The notes: a model not told the origin generated them from the letters alone. Numbered from the stretch's first letter, positions 14,701-23,116 are shown. The stretch is 38,739 nucleotides of DNA from Brevibacillus migulae (GCF_004521915.1 NZ_SDKD01000032.1:1-38739); one strand, 5' to 3'. Numbers and translations are program-made.

Positions 14701-15893
14701 ATGTATTCAAAAGATGCCGCTCCCCGATAGTTCGAGGCAGGGGTAAAGATGACATTTGCGCCATCGATGCGAACGGTTCCGCCCGTTGGATTGTTGACTG
14801 CTTGGATGTGTAAAGTCTGGCTGTTTTCATTCGCCGGACCGGCTGTATCGTTGCCAAGCAGCGTTGAAATCGGGATGATCCGATCACCTGAATTTTCCCC
14901 AATCGAATCAAGTGGATCATTGCCTGCCTGCGGTTGATCGTTTACTTCTGAAACGGTAATCTCGACTGGTACAGCCGTGCTCAGTCCGGTGCCATTTGCA
15001 TCCTTTGCTGCCTTCACCGTAAAGCCGAATGTATCTCCGGCTGATGAATTGGCTTCCTGATTGGGCTTGAATTTTAATCCAGCGTCCCCTTGGTTATAGG
15101 TGATATACGAACCCTCTGGTATTTCTGTTGTTTCATCGTTTTGATATAGTTTGCCCCCATGGATGCCGGTGATCTGAAAGTGTGTAACCGTACCTATGTC
15201 TGCTGCACTTGGCTGAATTCTCAGACCATCCCAGTTGACATCGTCTTCCTGGATCGGCGTAGTAATGGATGTAACTTGCGGCGGATCCGCTTGGTATTCA
15301 AAAACGATTCTCGGATATTTTATAGGATCGTCATTGGAAGAATAACCAAAGTAGGCTGGAATGGACACATTACCGAGCAGCACAAGCGTTATTTTTTGAG
15401 GGGCGAGGAGCAATTGGTCACGAACGTAATCAGTAACGTCAAATTCAACCCAATCTCCAGCCGCTAGTATAGGGGCATTCACCAGAATAGGTGGATCATT
15501 GCTATTCAGCGGGAAATCCAACTCTCCATCACTGTCCGTGTCACTCCATTCGCCATAACTGGAGCCGTAAATGTTGACTTGAGGCTTAACTGATTGGTCT
15601 GTCACATTCGTAATATAAATCCGAAGCCTTGCTTTCACAAAATTTGAAGGAATCCCGTCCTCTAAATTGAATTGCAAAGCTGATCTTTGAAAACCGAATC
15701 CTCCCAATTCACTATCAAGTCCAACATAATTTTCCGTACTGTCTAGAAGCACTCCGTAATCGTCCCAAGTGCCATCCTGAACGGGTTGTAACGGTTGAGG
15801 AAGAGTAAGCGCACTAACTTGGCCCCCATAAAAGACTTGCGAGGACATAAGCACCAAAGCTGTTGCTGTGATCATCTGTAGATTTTTCTTCAT
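11745..15893 (-). CDS. Large secreted multidomain surface protein (DNRLRE-like, cadherin-like and Ig-like repeats)
   Basis: This 1382-residue exported protein has a signal peptide in residues 1-30. Residues 38-200 resemble a DNRLRE-type beta-sandwich. Two tandem units of about 218 residues (207-424 and 426-643) follow, each ending in the Cadherin-like pattern with VNDxP, AVNNPTGGTV and EDNGTTNG. A DUF5011-like Ig domain (648-723), a cadherin-like beta-sandwich domain (726-816), an Ala-Pro linker (822-832), a helical region (838-1040) and two BIG2-like Ig domains (about 1203-1288 and 1294-1380) complete it. No LPxTG, S-layer homology domain or C-terminal hydrophobic anchor is visible, so how it stays at the surface is unclear. 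ATG 15893 has AAAGGTG 6 nt upstream; ATG 15914 is an alternative. It probably acts in adhesion or as a structural surface protein. Confidence 0.85.
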   Translation of the reverse strand: MKKNLQMITATALVLMSSQVFYGGQVSALTLPQPLQPVQDGTWDDYGVLLDSTENYVGLDSELGGFGFQRSALQFNLEDGIPSNFVKARLRIYITNVTDQSVKPQVNIYGSSYGEWSDTDSDGELDFPLNSNDPPILVNAPILAAGDWVEFDVTDYVRDQLLLAPQKITLVLLGNVSIPAYFGYSSNDDPIKYPRIVFEYQADPPQVTSITTPIQEDDVNWDGLRIQPSAADIGTVTHFQITGIHGGKLYQNDETTEIPEGSYITYNQGDAGLKFKPNQEANSSAGDTFGFTVKAAKDANGTGLSTAVPVEITVSEVNDQPQAGNDPLDSIGENSGDRIIPISTLLGNDTAGPANENSQTLHIQAVNNPTGGTVRIDGANVIFTPASNYRGAASFEYIVEDNGTTNGASSLKTAQGTVSFNIDAPADEPLVANAATAEDTLSMQGLVITPRSVGGSTTTHYKISNITGGRLYHNDGTTPVNEGSFITVSEGGNGLKFMPTQNANGTTGFGFDVQAAPGTTGSLLSVSVPATITVTEVNDAPTAQNDTLQSVNKGVPLVAIPFSALTTNDQPGPLDEISQTLTVTAVNNPTGGTVSIANGQVEFIPDPSFQGRASFTYTIEDNGTTNGSPAFQTVTAQAEFDVQDASKPGITLNGDQAVYLLVGQPYTEPGFTAYDDVDLDLTNQVAVSGSVDSSHPGTYSLHYNVTDMTGNAATEVTRTVHVVSADLSAFTVNSGTLAPAFQPGTQSYTLSVPHDVSSLTLSASLLDPTATMTVNGVAKTSGSSSAVNLQTGDNHIALVVTAQGGSTSTYELVVTRQAASSPAPAPAPAPVPSSGHSITIPEQQNNLNERAKEAIQESTDGKWIHEQVEESLEHLSDVVEPSNVQDTTKLELVSNTVTDVFVPLVTKWEKGVISGKELNEMLETFLETGLNKVINHVDLEDERIFEQGKDTVDTLINQVISKLDSDQVEGDIATKLGEAMNRLLETKNVLQVEESTDVDNVKDRLEQIDSVVSSWSNGLDDKADMFDLERHLLFQVSEESHAAPVSVTAAEPTVSFTKEIVKQLADRGFVVTVKNEDGASMKLPTVFFTEYKGDDVAFIVEANKAAKVPSNYAKASDAYAFRIFAGEKEISSFRKGEILISIPYDGKSKTLTPYSYDAKRKSWKQLTSSKSKPVNTDKINDVVRFQTNNLATFMLAETGVRIITLEQKTVKLEPGTSQPIKVTGTLASGRKVDLSASEDGTIYTSSKPEVMMVSEDGLLTISPDAKDGTKATVTVKNGKSTTKMSVIVHSMKNIAVSPSKTTVTAGKKLQLKVYAIYSDKSKTEITKESAGTAYTLDDDQFATISKDGLLEVSEDAPDKTVLTITVVNGEFSATNTVQVKKR
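13965..15275 (-). repeat. Tandem 218-residue repeat inside the large surface protein gene
   Basis: Residues 207-424 and 426-643 align over their full length. Shared anchors include GGKLYQNDET versus GGRLYHNDGT, GLKF(K/M)P, EVNDxP and AVNNPTGGTV. The copies have diverged in sequence, so the duplication is old. Confidence 0.8.
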
Positions 15894-16040
15894 GGTGCAC
15901 ACCTTTCTTGTCATCGTCCCTTTTTTACCTCCCCGCAAGCAGAACAATCGTCCTATCTCGGCAGCGGAATGATCAATTGGAACCTAGTTGTCATATACCT
16001 TTACCCGTAAATCCGCATCGTTAACCCACTAAATCAACAA

Positions 16041-16092
16041 AAAAGAGGCTGACCCGTAAGCAAAAATGCTGCTTATGGTTCAGCCTTCTTTT
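16041..16092. terminator. Terminator between the two surface-protein genes
   Basis: AAGAGGCTGACCCGTAAGCA (from 16043) pairs with the TGCTTATGGTTCAGCCTTCTT arm (to 16090) with few mismatches. It is flanked by A6 and T7 runs. It ends the 16121-19354 transcript, so the 11745-15893 gene needs its own promoter in 15894-16040. Confidence 0.8.
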
Positions 16093-16120
16093 TTTCTTGA
16101 GTTTCTACATGAGGCTATCT

Positions 16121-19100
16121 TTATGGGGTATGAACTCCGATGGGTGTCAATGTGTTAGTCGGATACTCATCCCATTCGCCTACTTGGTTAAAGCTTTGCG
16201 AACCTGTATAGATACCCTTTTTCCGAACGATCGTCCCCATGCTTGGCAAAATCGGAGAACGGTTATTTGGATCTGGATCCCCAAGAACATCAATGACCTG
16301 GCCATTCTTTTTCAATACGAACGCAGTGACAAAACCATTCATGCTCATATCAATTTCATCATTGTAATACCATGCACTCGTAACATCAAAAAAGTCGTAG
16401 AAAATCGAATCGATGGCAATGTACGGCATATCCGGATTTACAGGAAAAATCGTCTGCGTCCATACTTTCATCTCATTGGTGGTAGTCAAATACTTATGCA
16501 CTTCCAGCACATAATCCGATGCCTTTAGATCAGTACCATCGCCTTTGTAGTACAGTTGGAGCACATTGCTGCCGCCTGTGCCATCGACGTAGTCAGAGAA
16601 GAACAATTGCCGTTCTCCTTGACCTTCGACGATGACGGTTACATGAGCGGCCGTGTCATCGCTTGCCAGAATCCAAAAACCATCACTGCTCACGCCTGTG
16701 GGCATCATTACCAGATTGCTGCCGTTTAAGCTTCCTCCCGGTGCATGGTTATGAATAGTCAAGGAGTTCAATACACTTGCTGGGAAGTACTTACTCAAAT
16801 TCAATTGAAGCTGCTGCACCCCCGCTTTTGTCCTGAGCGAGACTTCTCCATTTTGAACAAGCTGGACGCTGCGAACGGTAAAGGAAGTGCTTTTCGTCCC
16901 GCCTTTTCCATCTTCAGCCTTTACTGTAACTGTAGCCGTTCCCTTTGAAACAGGCGTGATACTTAATACATTGTTAGTTAGCGTAGTCTGTACGATATTT
17001 TCTACATCCGTCGATACCTGGTACTGCAAAGGATCACCATCCGGATCTTGGAAAATGGTAGATAGATCCATTTGCGGATAAGGCATCAAACCCGCAATCA
17101 TCATTTGATCAGCAATGGTCGACACAGTGAGAGGATCCCGATTGGCCAGTTTGCGCACCGTTACCGTGAACACTTTTGTCGCCGTAGACGTTCCTTTCGT
17201 TAGCGTCGCCGTCAGCGTTACCACAGTATCTTCGCCCGAAACTTGCGGACGGGTTACTTCGCCATTTGCACCAAGCACCGCTGGGAGATCAGAGCTCCAT
17301 GTGATGGTTGATCCATGCGAGCCAGATGTCGCAAGGACCAGCGGCCCCGTTACATTTTGCTCGTCGTCCCCTGCTGAGTAGCCGATCGACAGCGCTTCGC
17401 GATCAAGAGCGACTGCATCTTCTTCAACCGATACTTTCACGGTTGTCGTCGCGATTCCCCCATGGCCATCAGCTGCAACGATGGTGAAGCTGTCTGTTCC
17501 CACGTATCCTTGCTCCGGGGTATACGTCCATGTTCCATCGGCATTCACCATCACACTCCCATGGATTGGGGACGCTCCACTTTGATAGGTGAGTATATCT
17601 CCTTCTGGATCCGCAGCCACAACAGCACCGGTTACTGCTGTATTTTGCAGCGTGTTGGTTGCGTATTCTGCCTGAATGGTTGGCGCCTGATTGGCCACAG
17701 CCGTAACTGACTGCACGGTTGTATAGGTCACTGCCAATCCAGTTCTCGTTCCTGAGCTTGCTAATGGCATGACTTCAAAGGTGATGAATTTTCCGACGTC
17801 TTCCTGTTTCAGCGTGTAGGTTTTTTTCGTAGCACCCGTAATCAAGGTTTTATCTAGACCGATTGCCAAATTGCCTCGATACCATTTGAAGATGGAAACC
17901 CTCTCCGGATCGTTTTCTGCGTCCACGTAGGTATAGGTTCCCGTCAGCGTTTCGCCGATCAGGTAACTGCCGCTAATGCTCACTTGGGTAGCAGCGGGCG
18001 CTTGATTCACGGCTGGCGCAGGTGTTGGTGCCGGTTCGATGGTATTCGGATTGTTGTTGTTTGTATACGTAACAGATGGGATATTCATCTCATTTTTTAC
18101 CGTAATCGTGCTGTTATCGATGACCAGACTGTCTACTTTTCCATTCCCTTCAATCTGGAGATTTGCCTCTGTGCGAATTACAGCGATACTGCTGTTTTTC
18201 GTAGTCTCTATGGTCGATCCCGCAGCAGACTCGCCAACCTGGACACTTGGAAGCGACGTATCCACCAGCACGCGGGATGGGGAGGAAATTTCAACCGCAC
18301 TGTCTCCAAAGGCAGCCCCCTCCAGTTGGATGGCTGATGCGGTGGAATCCGCAGATATGTTCACCTTGGGTATATCAACCGAGTCTTCCGCTACAATGCG
18401 GGCGCCATTCTCATCGGTAATCGTCAGTTCATCCGCTTCTACCCCGTCCAAATGCAGGCTGTTGGATGCCACGTCTTTTACGAGAATGTCCCCGGTTACC
18501 TCCACATTCGATAAAGTGACGGTTCCCCCATTGTTGATGACTAAATCGCCGGACACCTTTGTGTTTTTCAAGGTGACATCCGTCTCATTCCCGTTGATCG
18601 TCACCTTGCCGATCGTTTCATACAGTCCCGTTTTCGGTCCGTATGTGCCACTTTTCGTGATGACCGTCGGGAATAATTGTTTTCCAACCACTTTCACCTG
18701 GTAGGTTGCTGATTTTCCTTTTACCGTTGCCTTGATGTGGGTAGAACCAGCCTTTCTCGCGGACACTTTTCCCGAAGAGGAGACGAGCGCAACCTGCCTG
18801 TCTTCACTTCGCCAGCTTACTGTGTTTCCTGTCACAATCCGGCCATCACCATCTTTCGCAATGGCCAGCAAGGTAACTTCGCGATCCGCTTTCCCGTATG
18901 ACTGGATTTCCTGATCGCCTGAGCTATTCACAATCTCGACGGTCTCCACAGCCGCATTTTTCTTTGCGAATGTGATCGATTGTTGAAACTCCTCTGACTT
19001 TTTGTAGGCTCCTTCAATCATGATTTCTTGTTCATTCCCCGTGGATTGAAAAGGCTTGAAGAAGAGAAAAGCCGTTGCGGTTGCTTCATCCCATATCAAT

Positions 19101-19354
19101 TTGTACATGGTCAGTTTCTTTTTTTGGGAATCTCGCGTGTAGCTAAGAGCAAAATCAGTGCTTTTCGGAGCGGTTTTTGGGACGGAGCTAAATTGAATCG
19201 AGAGCAGACCGTTTGTAACCGAAATGGAGCCTAGATTGGAAATCTCCTTTGAGGATACTTGTCCCCCCTCGGCCCATGCCAAAGCCGGTGAGACCGGAGA
19301 AATGACTAGAAGGCAAGATAGCATTGCTTGTAACGCTGGTGAATGCCGTTTCAT
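16121..19354 (-). CDS. Large secreted multidomain protein with a C-terminal lamin-tail-like domain
   Basis: This 1077-residue exported protein has a signal peptide in residues 1-29 (cleavage near LAWAEG). A BIG2-like domain covers about 150-224. A repetitive beta-strand region rich in VTI/GDL/VEI steps, perhaps a beta-helix, spans 225-432. A Pro-rich linker (440-449), an Ig-like domain (450-553), a cadherin/VCBS-like domain (555-646, with the DPEGD and GYVGTDSFT motifs), an atrophied Ig domain (649-735) and another dystroglycan-type domain (738-830) follow. The C-terminus (about 915-1077) resembles the LTD domain of secreted nucleases such as YhcR/ExeM: FSDYVDGTGGSNVLQLYY near its start, and RKKGIYTGSQSFNQVGEWD to IGVHT at the end. 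No nuclease domain is present. AAAGGAGA lies upstream of the ATG. Confidence 0.82.
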   Translation of the reverse strand: MKRHSPALQAMLSCLLVISPVSPALAWAEGGQVSSKEISNLGSISVTNGLLSIQFSSVPKTAPKSTDFALSYTRDSQKKKLTMYKLIWDEATATAFLFFKPFQSTGNEQEIMIEGAYKKSEEFQQSITFAKKNAAVETVEIVNSSGDQEIQSYGKADREVTLLAIAKDGDGRIVTGNTVSWRSEDRQVALVSSSGKVSARKAGSTHIKATVKGKSATYQVKVVGKQLFPTVITKSGTYGPKTGLYETIGKVTINGNETDVTLKNTKVSGDLVINNGGTVTLSNVEVTGDILVKDVASNSLHLDGVEADELTITDENGARIVAEDSVDIPKVNISADSTASAIQLEGAAFGDSAVEISSPSRVLVDTSLPSVQVGESAAGSTIETTKNSSIAVIRTEANLQIEGNGKVDSLVIDNSTITVKNEMNIPSVTYTNNNNPNTIEPAPTPAPAVNQAPAATQVSISGSYLIGETLTGTYTYVDAENDPERVSIFKWYRGNLAIGLDKTLITGATKKTYTLKQEDVGKFITFEVMPLASSGTRTGLAVTYTTVQSVTAVANQAPTIQAEYATNTLQNTAVTGAVVAADPEGDILTYQSGASPIHGSVMVNADGTWTYTPEQGYVGTDSFTIVAADGHGGIATTTVKVSVEEDAVALDREALSIGYSAGDDEQNVTGPLVLATSGSHGSTITWSSDLPAVLGANGEVTRPQVSGEDTVVTLTATLTKGTSTATKVFTVTVRKLANRDPLTVSTIADQMMIAGLMPYPQMDLSTIFQDPDGDPLQYQVSTDVENIVQTTLTNNVLSITPVSKGTATVTVKAEDGKGGTKSTSFTVRSVQLVQNGEVSLRTKAGVQQLQLNLSKYFPASVLNSLTIHNHAPGGSLNGSNLVMMPTGVSSDGFWILASDDTAAHVTVIVEGQGERQLFFSDYVDGTGGSNVLQLYYKGDGTDLKASDYVLEVHKYLTTTNEMKVWTQTIFPVNPDMPYIAIDSIFYDFFDVTSAWYYNDEIDMSMNGFVTAFVLKKNGQVIDVLGDPDPNNRSPILPSMGTIVRKKGIYTGSQSFNQVGEWDEYPTNTLTPIGVHTP

Positions 19355-19454
19355 GATGTAGGGTCTCCTTTGCTTGTGTAAGCTGATATCTTGCTCTTTC
19401 CCTGTAATGACACGCTGTAAACCCTTCGATCACTCATCCCCCATTTTTGGACGC

Positions 19455-19485
19455 AAAAAAACACCATTCCATTTTTGAATGGTGT
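19455..19485 (-). terminator. Terminator of the DUF3231 gene
   Basis: ACACCATTC (19461-19469) pairs with GAATGGTGT (19477-19485) around a 7-base loop, and a T7 run follows on the minus strand. Confidence 0.85.
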
Positions 19486-19520
19486 CAGTCGATCGATGTG
19501 TGAATATGTACATTTACAAG

Positions 19521-20048
19521 TTAAGCCTTGTAAGCAGGCGGTACACGCAGCCATTCATGCTTCTCCAGATACCGCTTTACAATTAATCCATGCATCGTTT
19601 TGCGCATCAAGATCTTGGAGAATTGCAATCCTACATCAGCCCGGATGGATTCGGATAAACCTCTGGCGGCATATGCAACCCCTAACGCCAAATTATAAGA
19701 GAGCAGATTCGCCATTTCTTCGTCTGTTAATTTCGCTCCCACCGGTATGTCCCGATAATCGCCTAACGGTTTCTCCGGAGTCGTTGGAGGCATCGGAATC
19801 CCTTCTGCGGACAAAAGCTGTTTGATCTCTTCGCGAATCGGGATGTGGACCTCTTCCTTTACATTCTTGATGATTTGCTTCAATTCCGGATCTTGGGCGA
19901 GATTGAATCCGATTTCCTCATTGCGCATCGTCGTTTCTGTCCCCAACAGGAAAAACCACAAATTGGAGACCTCCAGCACATTCAAAGGCCTCTTCTCACC
20001 ATCCATAAACGGTTCAAACGTGTCGTATATGAGTTTAAATACATTCAT
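19521..20048 (-). CDS. DUF3231 family protein
   Basis: This 175-residue, mostly helical protein shows the DUF3231 pattern: an N-terminal helix with NVLEVSNLWFFLLG, then ETTMRNEEIGFNLAQDPELK, and a C-terminal half with MANLLSYNLALGVAYAARGLSESIRADVGLQF. Many DUF3231 proteins are about 330 residues with two such halves, so this is a single-copy form. The family is common in spore formers and has no established biochemical role. A GGTGGGG site lies 10 nt before the ATG, a long spacing. It follows the GMC oxidoreductase gene by 72 nt in the same direction and may be cotranscribed. Confidence 0.85.
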   Translation of the reverse strand: MNVFKLIYDTFEPFMDGEKRPLNVLEVSNLWFFLLGTETTMRNEEIGFNLAQDPELKQIIKNVKEEVHIPIREEIKQLLSAEGIPMPPTTPEKPLGDYRDIPVGAKLTDEEMANLLSYNLALGVAYAARGLSESIRADVGLQFSKILMRKTMHGLIVKRYLEKHEWLRVPPAYKA

Positions 20049-20120
20049 CTGTTTTCAACCCCACCTACACTCCCTGATGTTATCGCAACCATATTTTTCC
20101 CAAATAGGCAGCAAATCATG

Positions 20121-21827
20121 CTAATTAAAGTATTTATTTGCCAGCTTCTCCGCTGTCCGGGTTGCCAGCGCTTGTGTTGTCAGTGTAGGATTGGGACCGC
20201 CCAGCGCATTGAAAAGAACGCTGTTATCGGCGATGTACAAACGTTTGACCTGATAGGCTTCACAACAGTCATCCACGACAAAACCCATGCGCATCGTACT
20301 CATAATGTGAAACATCATCCCGATTGGCCAATTGGACCAGGCGATCGTTTTGGCTCCTGCTTTTTGCAAGATCTCCGCTGCGATTTTCACCATTTGTCTG
20401 CGAATGTTTGCGGATCGGGCAGTCGGAGAATATTGGATGACTGGTACTGGCCCATGCTCATCCCGTACGGTCGGATTGATCGTCACGCTGTTGCGTTGAT
20501 CCACATCATCGTGGATGCTAATCAAAATGGTGAGTGTTTTCCGGTAATTTGCCATGATCTCCTTTAATAGAGGACCTGACAGAATACCCTGTACGTCCCA
20601 TGGGTCGTGTCCCCTGGACGGGTGCAGAAATTCGTAACCGGACTCGCTGACTCCATAGGATAACATAGACAACAAACCTGGGCTCATCCCCACCGAGGTC
20701 AACATCCCTAGTCCCGGATAGTCGAGTCTTGCCGCTAAATTCTGCCCGACAAAGGGATTGATATCCGGGCTGCCCAGTATGGCCAGCAAATCCTTTTCGT
20801 CAAATACGCCGGAGATCCAGTCCATATAATGGTTCGTCAATCCTTTACCCACCCACGGATTTTGCGGCAGCTCAGAATTCAGCCACAACCGCGGCGTTTC
20901 GATGGTACCCGCCGCCATCACGACAACCTCAGCTCGCAGCTCCTCCACCTCACCTGTCCATGTATCCCGGATTTGCACACCGATGGCCCGCACCCCCTCG
21001 GACGGATGCGACTCCGTTACAATTTTGGTGGCAAAGGCATTGGGACGGATGGTGACATTGCCGGTTTGCAGTGCAAGGGGGACGTAACTGACATTCGTCG
21101 AGCGTTTGGCAATCTTATCGACGGAAGGGCCATGTGGACAACCGTTAATGCAGTGACCTGCCAGCGTGCAGCCCTCCATCCACGACAGCTGCTCCATGGG
21201 AACATGGGGATTCATCAGATGCTCATTCGGCGGCAAAATGGCGTTCGGATTGGGACGGTAACCAGGGCTCGTCACATTCAAGGTGGGAATCAGCCGCCAG
21301 CCTGCCTTTTTGGCCCCATAGTAAAACATTTCTTCCTTTGCCGTCGTGGGTGCAAAGGCGACGGGCAGCGTAGCCTCGACCTTTTCATAATAAGGGATCA
21401 GCTCTCGGTAGGTGATGGGCCAGATATGATCGATGGCGATGGGGTATGCTCTGGGAGAATTGCCCGTGTAATGCAGAGTGGTGCCTCCCACACCGGCTAC
21501 CTGCATGACCGTCCCTTTTTGCATGATATTGCGAAACCAAGGAGACCGTTTGCGATCTGCTGGTCCCCACCGAAAGCGTCCTGCGATGAGATCATTCATG
21601 TTGTCTTCATATTCATTCAATGCCTTTTTATAGAGAACGATATCCAAATCCGCAAAATCTGAGCTGTAAGTGGCTCCCCGATGCACATTGGGATTCGGCC
21701 ACTTCCTGTTTCCGTACCAAGGGCCTGCCTCCAACACCAGCACCTTGACGCCTCTCTCTCCCAGCTCCTTGGCGACAACCGCGCCCCCTCCGCCCGAACC
21801 GATCACAATGACGTCCGGGTTCATCAT
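20121..21827 (-). CDS. GMC-family FAD-dependent oxidoreductase (gluconate dehydrogenase flavoprotein-like)
   Basis: This 568-residue GMC flavoprotein opens with the dinucleotide motif GSGGGG (residues 10-15) and the FAD-ribose acidic end VLVLEAG. It also has the MQVAGVGGTTLHYTGN segment typical of GMC enzymes, a Cys-rich loop GCTLAGHCINGCPHG, the HIMSTMRMG block with the catalytic-type His, and the C-terminal NALGGPNPTLTTQALATRTAEKL flavin-contact motif. It would oxidise an alcohol or sugar and pass electrons on. The start is ATG 21827, which overlaps the stop of the subunit-3-like gene as ATGA. The open frame up to 21935 lies inside that gene and is rejected. The substrate is unknown; the context only indicates a two-subunit dehydrogenase. 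Confidence 0.9.
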   Translation of the reverse strand: MMNPDVIVIGSGGGGAVVAKELGERGVKVLVLEAGPWYGNRKWPNPNVHRGATYSSDFADLDIVLYKKALNEYEDNMNDLIAGRFRWGPADRKRSPWFRNIMQKGTVMQVAGVGGTTLHYTGNSPRAYPIAIDHIWPITYRELIPYYEKVEATLPVAFAPTTAKEEMFYYGAKKAGWRLIPTLNVTSPGYRPNPNAILPPNEHLMNPHVPMEQLSWMEGCTLAGHCINGCPHGPSVDKIAKRSTNVSYVPLALQTGNVTIRPNAFATKIVTESHPSEGVRAIGVQIRDTWTGEVEELRAEVVVMAAGTIETPRLWLNSELPQNPWVGKGLTNHYMDWISGVFDEKDLLAILGSPDINPFVGQNLAARLDYPGLGMLTSVGMSPGLLSMLSYGVSESGYEFLHPSRGHDPWDVQGILSGPLLKEIMANYRKTLTILISIHDDVDQRNSVTINPTVRDEHGPVPVIQYSPTARSANIRRQMVKIAAEILQKAGAKTIAWSNWPIGMMFHIMSTMRMGFVVDDCCEAYQVKRLYIADNSVLFNALGGPNPTLTTQALATRTAEKLANKYFN

Positions 21828-22489
21828 CGCTTTTGCTCTTCCTTTGGCGGAAATTCCAGCAGATACCCCCGCAGCGCACGATAGCCGAGCGAGCGGCCCG
21901 GGTAGCCCGTCTGTATCCAGCTGAGCGGAAAACATTCTACTTTCCTCTCATCTGGCGAGAAGAATCGGGTAGTTCCATACCCGCTCCATTCGGAATAGAA
22001 GCCGAACATCGCAAGCAGGTTGAACATCACCGTGACGTTTTCAACAAAGGCTGAGTTGTTTGTATACGGGGGAGGCAAGCTTTCTAGATCGATATCAAGC
22101 ATGCTTAGCTTATCGACAGCCCGCAAGCGGTCACGTCGCGATAACGCGGAGAACGAACCGCCACCCGGAAATGCGTAAACGTCAAGAGGTTCCCGTGCTT
22201 CCCCGCTCTGGATCAATTGCACGGCTGCGGCATCCAGCAATTGCGCAGCACCCGTCGCAGGGGATGTGTCGAGCAAGGTTTGCCCAGCTAGCGGTGATAC
22301 GGAAAAATTGAGCTCCTGTATGACAAATTCGTGTACTAGCAGTTCCAAAGCTCCGGCTGATTCCGCTCCGAACGTGACGCCTGTAGCGGTGAGGTCGGGA
22401 GTAGCGGGTATCAAGGCATCGACAAACGCTTGAAACGTAGCGCGTGTATACGCATCAATGTTTGCAGGATTCTCTCTAGATGAAGCCAT
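21824..22489 (-). CDS. Gluconate 2-dehydrogenase subunit 3-like protein
   Basis: This protein of about 221 residues has features of the small subunit of GMC-type membrane dehydrogenases: an N-terminal FQAFVDALIPATPDL segment, a central LSRRDRLRAVDKLSMLD helix and a C-terminal FGFYSEWSGYGTTRFFSP block. No Tat or Sec signal is visible, while many relatives have one. Its stop overlaps the GMC gene start by 4 nt, so the two proteins are probably made in equal amounts. No cytochrome c subunit gene follows. The start is uncertain: ATG 22489 (AAGGA about 10 nt upstream) or GTG 22498. Confidence 0.8.
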   Translation of the reverse strand: MASSRENPANIDAYTRATFQAFVDALIPATPDLTATGVTFGAESAGALELLVHEFVIQELNFSVSPLAGQTLLDTSPATGAAQLLDAAAVQLIQSGEAREPLDVYAFPGGGSFSALSRRDRLRAVDKLSMLDIDLESLPPPYTNNSAFVENVTVMFNLLAMFGFYSEWSGYGTTRFFSPDERKVECFPLSWIQTGYPGRSLGYRALRGYLLEFPPKEEQKR

Positions 22490-22516
22490 CCGCCTCACAT
22501 CCTTGCAAAGGAGTTA

Positions 22517-23116
22517 TCACCTCATCATATTGTGATTTTTCATTTTGTATGCAGTCACAACAAACTTCCAGTCCTCCATGAAAGGACCCCAAAGGTTAGG
22601 TCGTCTCCGCACAGCCAAAGGATGATAGGAGACCACTGTTTTTACCCCATGAGAGGAATGCCACTTTTGCCTGAGGCTTTTTACTTCCGCATCCTGATTC
22701 GCGAAAAAAGACTGGGCTGCTACATTCCCTAAACAAAAGACAAACTGTGGGGACTTGTTCTCCAGTTGAGCGAGCAGGTGCTGCATGCAAACCTCTCTCG
22801 CGTGTACTTTGTCGTATGCCTTGGTTGGGCGACGCTTCAGTACATACGTCACGTATAAGTCTTCTTTGCTAACCCCGGCAGCATGAGCGGCCTTCTGCAG
22901 CGTTTCCCTTGTTCCACAGACAAACGGGTTTCCTTCACGGTCTTCCCTCGCTCCCGGATTGTCCAGCAGGATCATGATCGGCGCATCCGGGTTTCCTTCT
23001 CCCCAGATCAGTCGAGATCCATGTGTGTAGAGACCACAGTCCGTGCAGTTTTCAATGCCAGGTGGGGCCTTTTCCTCTGGCCAGGCAGTTACACAATGTT
23101 CATCTTTCATTTCCAT
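22517..23116 (-). CDS. Uracil-DNA glycosylase superfamily protein with Fe-S cysteines
   Basis: This 199-residue protein belongs to the family 4/5-like uracil-DNA glycosylases, which remove uracil from DNA. Four cysteines (24, 27, 110 and 128) match the spacing that holds the 4Fe-4S cluster in these enzymes. Motif A, usually GEAPGxxED, reads LDNPGARED here (about 51-59), so the Gly-Glu-Ala part is replaced. The late YHPLAVRRRP segment takes the place of the usual HPSA/P motif. GGAG lies 8 nt before ATG 23116; GTG 23125 is less likely. The stop is 27 nt from the subunit-3-like gene, in the same direction. Activity is uncertain because motif A is changed. Confidence 0.85.
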   Translation of the reverse strand: MEMKDEHCVTAWPEEKAPPGIENCTDCGLYTHGSRLIWGEGNPDAPIMILLDNPGAREDREGNPFVCGTRETLQKAAHAAGVSKEDLYVTYVLKRRPTKAYDKVHAREVCMQHLLAQLENKSPQFVFCLGNVAAQSFFANQDAEVKSLRQKWHSSHGVKTVVSYHPLAVRRRPNLWGPFMEDWKFVVTAYKMKNHNMMR

